This document shows positions 61,301 to 64,000 of a stretch of DNA of 64,000 nucleotides, one piece after another. The stretch is from Rugalucina vietnamica. Lineage: Eukaryota; Mollusca; Bivalvia; Lucinida; Lucinidae. The notes under the pieces were generated by a model. It was not told where the DNA came from, searched no databases, and worked only from the letters and a program-made list of their open reading frames with translations. Each line of letters starts with the position of its first letter. Within the stretch, counting starts at the first letter, position 1. The translations under genes were made by a program, and so were the position numbers. The stretch lies in contig OZ024872.1 in the NCBI GenBank assembly GCA_964017185.1, positions 40,864,188 to 40,928,187 on the forward strand, given 5' to 3'.

Positions 61301-63706
61301 TGAAAAAAAATGCATTTTTTAACCTCAATCAAGGGCAATAACTCTAAGGTCATTTGACGAAATTTACCCATCTACAATCCCAAACCACTACTTGCCAGTA
61401 TCAACTCATATGCAAAGTTAGAAGAAAACCGGTCAAAAACTACTCAAGCTAGAGAGCGGAAACGAACAAAATGCAATTTTTAACCCCAATCAAGGGCCAT
61501 AACTCTAAGGTCGTTCGACGAAATTTACCCATCTACAATCCCAAACCACTCCTTGCCGGTATCAACTCATGACGAACATTGGTCAAAAACTACTCAAGTT
61601 AGAGAGCGGAAACGAACAAAATGCAATTTTTAACCTCAATCAAGGGCCATAACTCTAAGGTCGTTTGACGACTAATATGCAAAGTTTGAAGAAAATCAGT
61701 CAAATACTACTCAAGTTAGAGAGCGGAAATGAATGGAGACACCTGGATTTTCAAACAGTTAATTGACCTTTGTGACCTTGAAAATTAGGTCAAGGTCACC
61801 GAAATCTAATCACTCCATTCGGCTGTCCCAATGAAGTTTCTGTGCCAGTTTGGTCTAAATCCATCATGATCCAGTGGTTCAGGAGATATCATGCAGACAA
61901 AAAGCTATGCCGACGCTGACGGGATCCACACCAAAAACAATATGTCCCCCACCCCTTCGGAGGGGGGACATAACAAGACTAAGAAGTGTCAAAGTCAATC
62001 TTACCATTTTCTACAGTGAAAGTATTTAGAAGTGGAGATTTTGTTCCGGGACTCCAGAGTCTAACCGTGCCATCACCGGAGCATGACAAAAGCTGGATTT
62101 TGGTATTGTGTATAGATAACCCCCACACTGCATCTGTGTGGGCTATCATTGTGTCTTGTAATACATTAGAATCTGTAATGTAAAAGGTCATAGTAACATA
62201 TCTGAAGTACATCTATATGAGCTGCGACATGAGAAAACTGATAATCAGGGGGTTTCTGATCAGGCCTGACACATACCAGTTTGTACAGTAACAGAAGCAG
62301 GCTAGAAGCTTGAAATTTCAGCTTTAATAAAAAGAGGGATTGTACTATGTGTGTAGCGAAAACAACGGCACTGATCAGCTGTGCAGTTACTGCAAAGCTG
62401 ACATGCGGCTTTCTTTTCGCATAGGTAAAAATCAGGTTTTCTTATGATGCAACTCAATTGATCTGAGAAATTCATACTTAAGTTCGCAAATTTTCACATC
62501 ATTTTTATTTTGCAAGTTTTCAATTTCTGAATTATTGGTGAGTTCTTGAATTCTGTACTATCCATGTAGCGAAACCAAAGGGGCTGATCCGCTTTGATCT
62601 GCACTTGGTTTTGCATATGCAGATTACTGGTTTTCTCATGATGAGACTCAACGAACTTTTGTGTCTTTTTTATCTTAGTAATCTTATTTACATTTTCCCT
62701 AGGCAATTACTTTCAAGGACTTCAAAAACAAACTATGGCAGAACAATGTTCAATTAGTCATTACTATGGTAATACATTTTCATAGATTTCAATGTTTTGC
62801 AAGAATAAATCAGTTTAGAGCATATACGACCTTGTCACAAGAAAACGGGATTTTGACTATGTGAAAACAAAGGCTTATATCAGCTGTGCAGTAACTTTGT
62901 TTTTGCTACAAACATAGTACAATCGCTCAGTTTCTTAAATCTGAAATTATAAGCTTCTAGTCTTTTTTCGAAACTGAAGAGGTCGGTTTGTGTCAGACCT
63001 GGTCAGGAATCCCGAAGACTTTTCTTGTGTTGTGGCTTATATGTAAGAAGGACCAGTCAACAAGACAATCAGCCACATTCATTAGTATTTACATCATTGT
63101 AAATTAAAAATACTCTGGTGAGAACACTTACCAAAAGAATCATAAGGATCTATATTTGAACTAGGTATATTCCAGCATCGTATAGTAGAGTCCATGCCTC
63201 CACTATAACACTGTTCCCCCGAGGGGCTCACCGCCAGACATAAAACCGGACCCACATGGGCTCTAAACGTATATACAGGTTCTACATCTAATGATGCAGC
63301 TCTGAAAGAGATAAAGACATATTTACAGTTACATGTATATCATTGACATGAAAATGAAGGAAAATTTGAATGGAATAAATAATTTTCTGGAGCTGAAATT
63401 TTTCATCATCAATGACCATACACTGACTCATTGTTCCTACTGCATGTTGAAATTGATGGTAAATAAGCTCTTTTTCCCTTTAATTGTACCCCAAATGAAA
63501 GCAGCATATAGAAAATCCTTTCGATTTTGGGAATTTAAGACATACTACACAGTAAAAACACCTCTACAGAGGGAAGACACCCAACTTACTTTTTGGCTGG
63601 CACTGTTTTTTGTAAATTCCATAATTTTAATGTGTGATCCTCTGATCCGGTTATCAATACTGGCTCTACAGGATGGAAGGCTAGTGTTCGTACTCCGTCA
63701 AAATGA
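58187..63706 (-). CDS. STRN: striatin, C-terminal WD40 region (gene continues past right edge)
   Basis: Minus-strand exons 63590..63706, 63132..63301, 62005..62172, 60327..60467, 59673..59783, 58975..59061 and 58187..58356 join in frame to 320 residues plus stop. They cover most of the striatin WD40 propeller, from SHFDGVRTLAFHPVEPVLI to ADALAKVFV. Family-defining stretches include SEDHTLKLWNLQK, HTDAVWGLS, ITAHEDRHIRF and GSHDCSIRLWNLDSKTC. Striatins scaffold the STRIPAK complex, joining PP2A to GCKIII kinases. The N-terminal caveolin-binding, coiled-coil and calmodulin regions are upstream, outside the window. Vertebrates have STRN, STRN3 and STRN4; invertebrates usually have one, so the symbol is generic. 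Confidence 0.97.
58975..59061 (-). CDS. STRN: striatin exon
   Basis: Encodes KMIHSMVAHLDAVTSLAIDP and NGLYLLSG, with a split Ser codon at donor GTAAGT. Confidence 0.95.
59108..59254 (+). mobile_element. MITE A copy 26 with internal deletion, striatin intron
   Basis: TGAGTCGCCACATTAGAAAA to TATGTGAAGGCTC. The whole palindrome after GCGAAAACAA is deleted. It begins 47 bp from the exon 58975..59061 acceptor side. Confidence 0.78.
59265..59365 (-). repeat. possible tRNA-SINE fragment
   Basis: The minus strand has GTGTGGGTTTGAGCCCC, a B-box-like word. No convincing A box. Confidence 0.35.
59394..59450 (-). pseudogene. 57-bp partial copy of a striatin exon
   Basis: It differs from 59707..59763 at four of 57 positions. 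On the minus strand it can still be read WLVIHPVLPVAITAHE against CLVNHPTLPVAITAHE in the real exon. It lacks the exon's own splice sites. Confidence 0.8.
59562..59579. repeat. poly(C) tract of 18 bases
   Basis: Uninterrupted C homopolymer in a striatin intron. Confidence 0.9.
59673..59783 (-). CDS. STRN: striatin exon
   Basis: Encodes SSSSNQINCLVNHPTLPVAI and TAHEDRHIRFFDINT. Acceptor CATTTCAG, donor GTATGT. A 57-bp partial copy lies in the next intron. Confidence 0.95.
59955..60172 (+). mobile_element. palindrome-bearing repeat C, copy 3
   Basis: AGCCCCAGATGGGTCGCC, a decayed complementary arm, then TATACTGTTTGCCTATGTCC, in the same order as the copies at 27390 and 52985. Confidence 0.65.
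60327..60467 (-). CDS. STRN: striatin exon
   Basis: Encodes DGVPTSVDFVRCDPGQMVAT to TKQNS. Matches the GIPASVDL..DP..MVASF blade of striatins. Donor GTGAGT. Confidence 0.95.
60578..61000 (-). mobile_element. Helitron-like element H11, short relative of H7
   Basis: Starts CTAGAATTGTCAGAG as H7 does and ends GGACAGGGTGAATCCAGTAT plus a decayed TATAG-type hairpin. Only two or three diverged 151-type monomers lie between. Confidence 0.68.
61002..61972 (-). mobile_element. Helitron-like element H12 (about 160-bp monomers)
   Basis: On the minus strand the 5' hairpin TATGTCCCCCCTCCGAAGG closes with GGGGGACATA (61941-61972). Monomers follow with AGGGCCATAACTCTAAGGTC and CTACTCAAGTTAGAGAGCGG. The 3' end is hairpin GTTTTC-CTCT-GAAAAC, then CTAG (61002-61005). 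It abuts H11 and ends 31 bp from the exon 62005 donor. Confidence 0.72.
62005..62172 (-). CDS. STRN: striatin exon
   Basis: Encodes DSNVLQDTMIAHTDAVWGLS to SPLLNTFTVEN, with the blade SCSGDGTVRLWS. Acceptor CATTACAG, donor GTAAGA, ends in phase 1. Confidence 0.96.
62218..62456 (-). mobile_element. MITE A copy 27, striatin intron
   Basis: TGAGCTGCGACATGAGAAAA to TATGATGCAACTCA. The hairpin is kept with substitutions. Confidence 0.85.
62555..62652 (-). mobile_element. MITE A copy 28 (partial)
   Basis: Hairpin half only: TACTATCCATGTAGCGAAAC to CATGATGAGACTCA. Confidence 0.65.
62823..63038 (+). mobile_element. MITE A copy 29 (diverged)
   Basis: CGACCTTGTCACAAGAAAAC start, GAAAACAAAGGCTTATATCA arm, GGTCGGTTTGTGTCAGACCT block, decayed terminus. 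Confidence 0.68.
63132..63301 (-). CDS. STRN: striatin exon
   Basis: Encodes AASLDVEPVYTFRAHVGPVL, SGEQCYSGGMDSTIRCWN and NIDPYDSF. Acceptor CTCTTTCAG, donor GTAAGT, ends in phase 1. Confidence 0.96.
63590..63706 (-). CDS. STRN: striatin exon (first in window)
   Basis: Encodes HFDGVRTLAFHPVEPVLITG, SEDHTLKLWNLQKTVPAK. Enters with two bases from the previous exon and ends in phase 2 at GTAAGT. Its acceptor lies in a 58-bp tandem duplication. Confidence 0.95.
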
Positions 63707-63802
63707 CTGAAATATGTAAACAAAGTTGTATAGCGTACAAAAATTTCGTACTCCGTCAAAATGACTGAAATATGGAAACAAAGTTTTATAGTGTACAAAA
63801 AC
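63687..63802. repeat. 58-bp tandem duplication across a striatin splice acceptor
   Basis: TTCGTACTCCGTCAAAATGA at 63687 recurs at 63745. The unit holds the acceptor ATATTTCAG and the first exon codons on the minus strand. The copies differ at a handful of bases. Confidence 0.9.
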
Positions 63803-64000
63803 AGGCAAAGAAAATCACTTTTTCAAGAGATTATTTTCTTTTCATGTATAAAAATTCAATTAAGTTAATGTTAGGGTTTGCCAAAATGTATATCTAGCCA
63901 TTTGGTTGCCAACCTTTTGCATGTCAAATATCTGAATGTATGTACCTTCTGTTATACATGCAAATGTTTCCAGGACAATTGGACGGGTGTTTATTTTAAC

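Overview
This window is nuclear DNA of a metazoan, most likely a bivalve mollusc. That is an inference from three things: AT-rich sequence with short exons in long introns, genes that match animal-specific families, and a repeat landscape (tandem-repeat-bearing Helitron-like elements, hairpin MITEs, tRNA-derived SINE pieces, a PHD-endonuclease-RT LINE) typical of clam genomes. There are no operons, CRISPR arrays or bacterial signals.

Four host genes can be assembled from exons with canonical splice sites and consistent phases. (1) C1D, + strand, five exons 4..8339, apparently complete, 186 aa. It is a nuclear exosome cofactor of the Sas10/Utp3/C1D family. (2) CFAP36 (CCDC104/BARTL1), - strand, nine exons 34282..13790, complete, 464 aa. 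It is a ciliary ARL3-binding protein, and exons 6 and 7 are a tandem duplication. C1D and CFAP36 converge. (3) A two-exon gene, + strand, 40372..42473, for a 134-aa secreted cysteine-rich protein I cannot assign to a family, with a good TATA box. (4) The C-terminal WD40 half of striatin (STRN), - strand, seven exons 63706..58187; the N-terminal part lies beyond the right edge. The human counterparts of C1D, CFAP36 and STRN all lie on chromosome 2p, so this may be an old linkage.

Layout: 1-8.8 kb C1D, with Helitron-like elements in its introns; 8.8-13.4 kb intergenic; 13.4-34.3 kb CFAP36, most of whose introns are repeats; 34.9-38.7 kb an intact LINE (1197-aa ORF) about 0.6 kb upstream of CFAP36; 38.7-42.5 kb the cysteine-rich gene, whose intron holds a CpG-rich fold-back element; 42.7-58 kb intergenic, repeat-dense; 58.2-64 kb striatin.

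The most striking material is the mobile DNA. At least a dozen Helitron/Helentron-like non-autonomous copies from seven or so unrelated sequence families share one architecture: a 5' hairpin beginning T-A, a CCGTC/CGTTC-type short repeat, a block of 128-457 bp tandem monomers, then often a tiny hairpin and a CTRR-like 3' end. Filled and empty sites inside other repeats confirm several as insertions, and two different families sit at the same nucleotide of the same host repeat. About 29 copies of a 236-bp MITE carry a 64-bp palindrome. Some insertions end 12-30 bp from splice acceptors, so transposon sequence must supply the branch point. One intronic array contains perfect palindromic estrogen-response-element motifs every 128 bp. 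Striatin introns hold a 57-bp copy of part of an exon and a 58-bp duplication of a splice acceptor.
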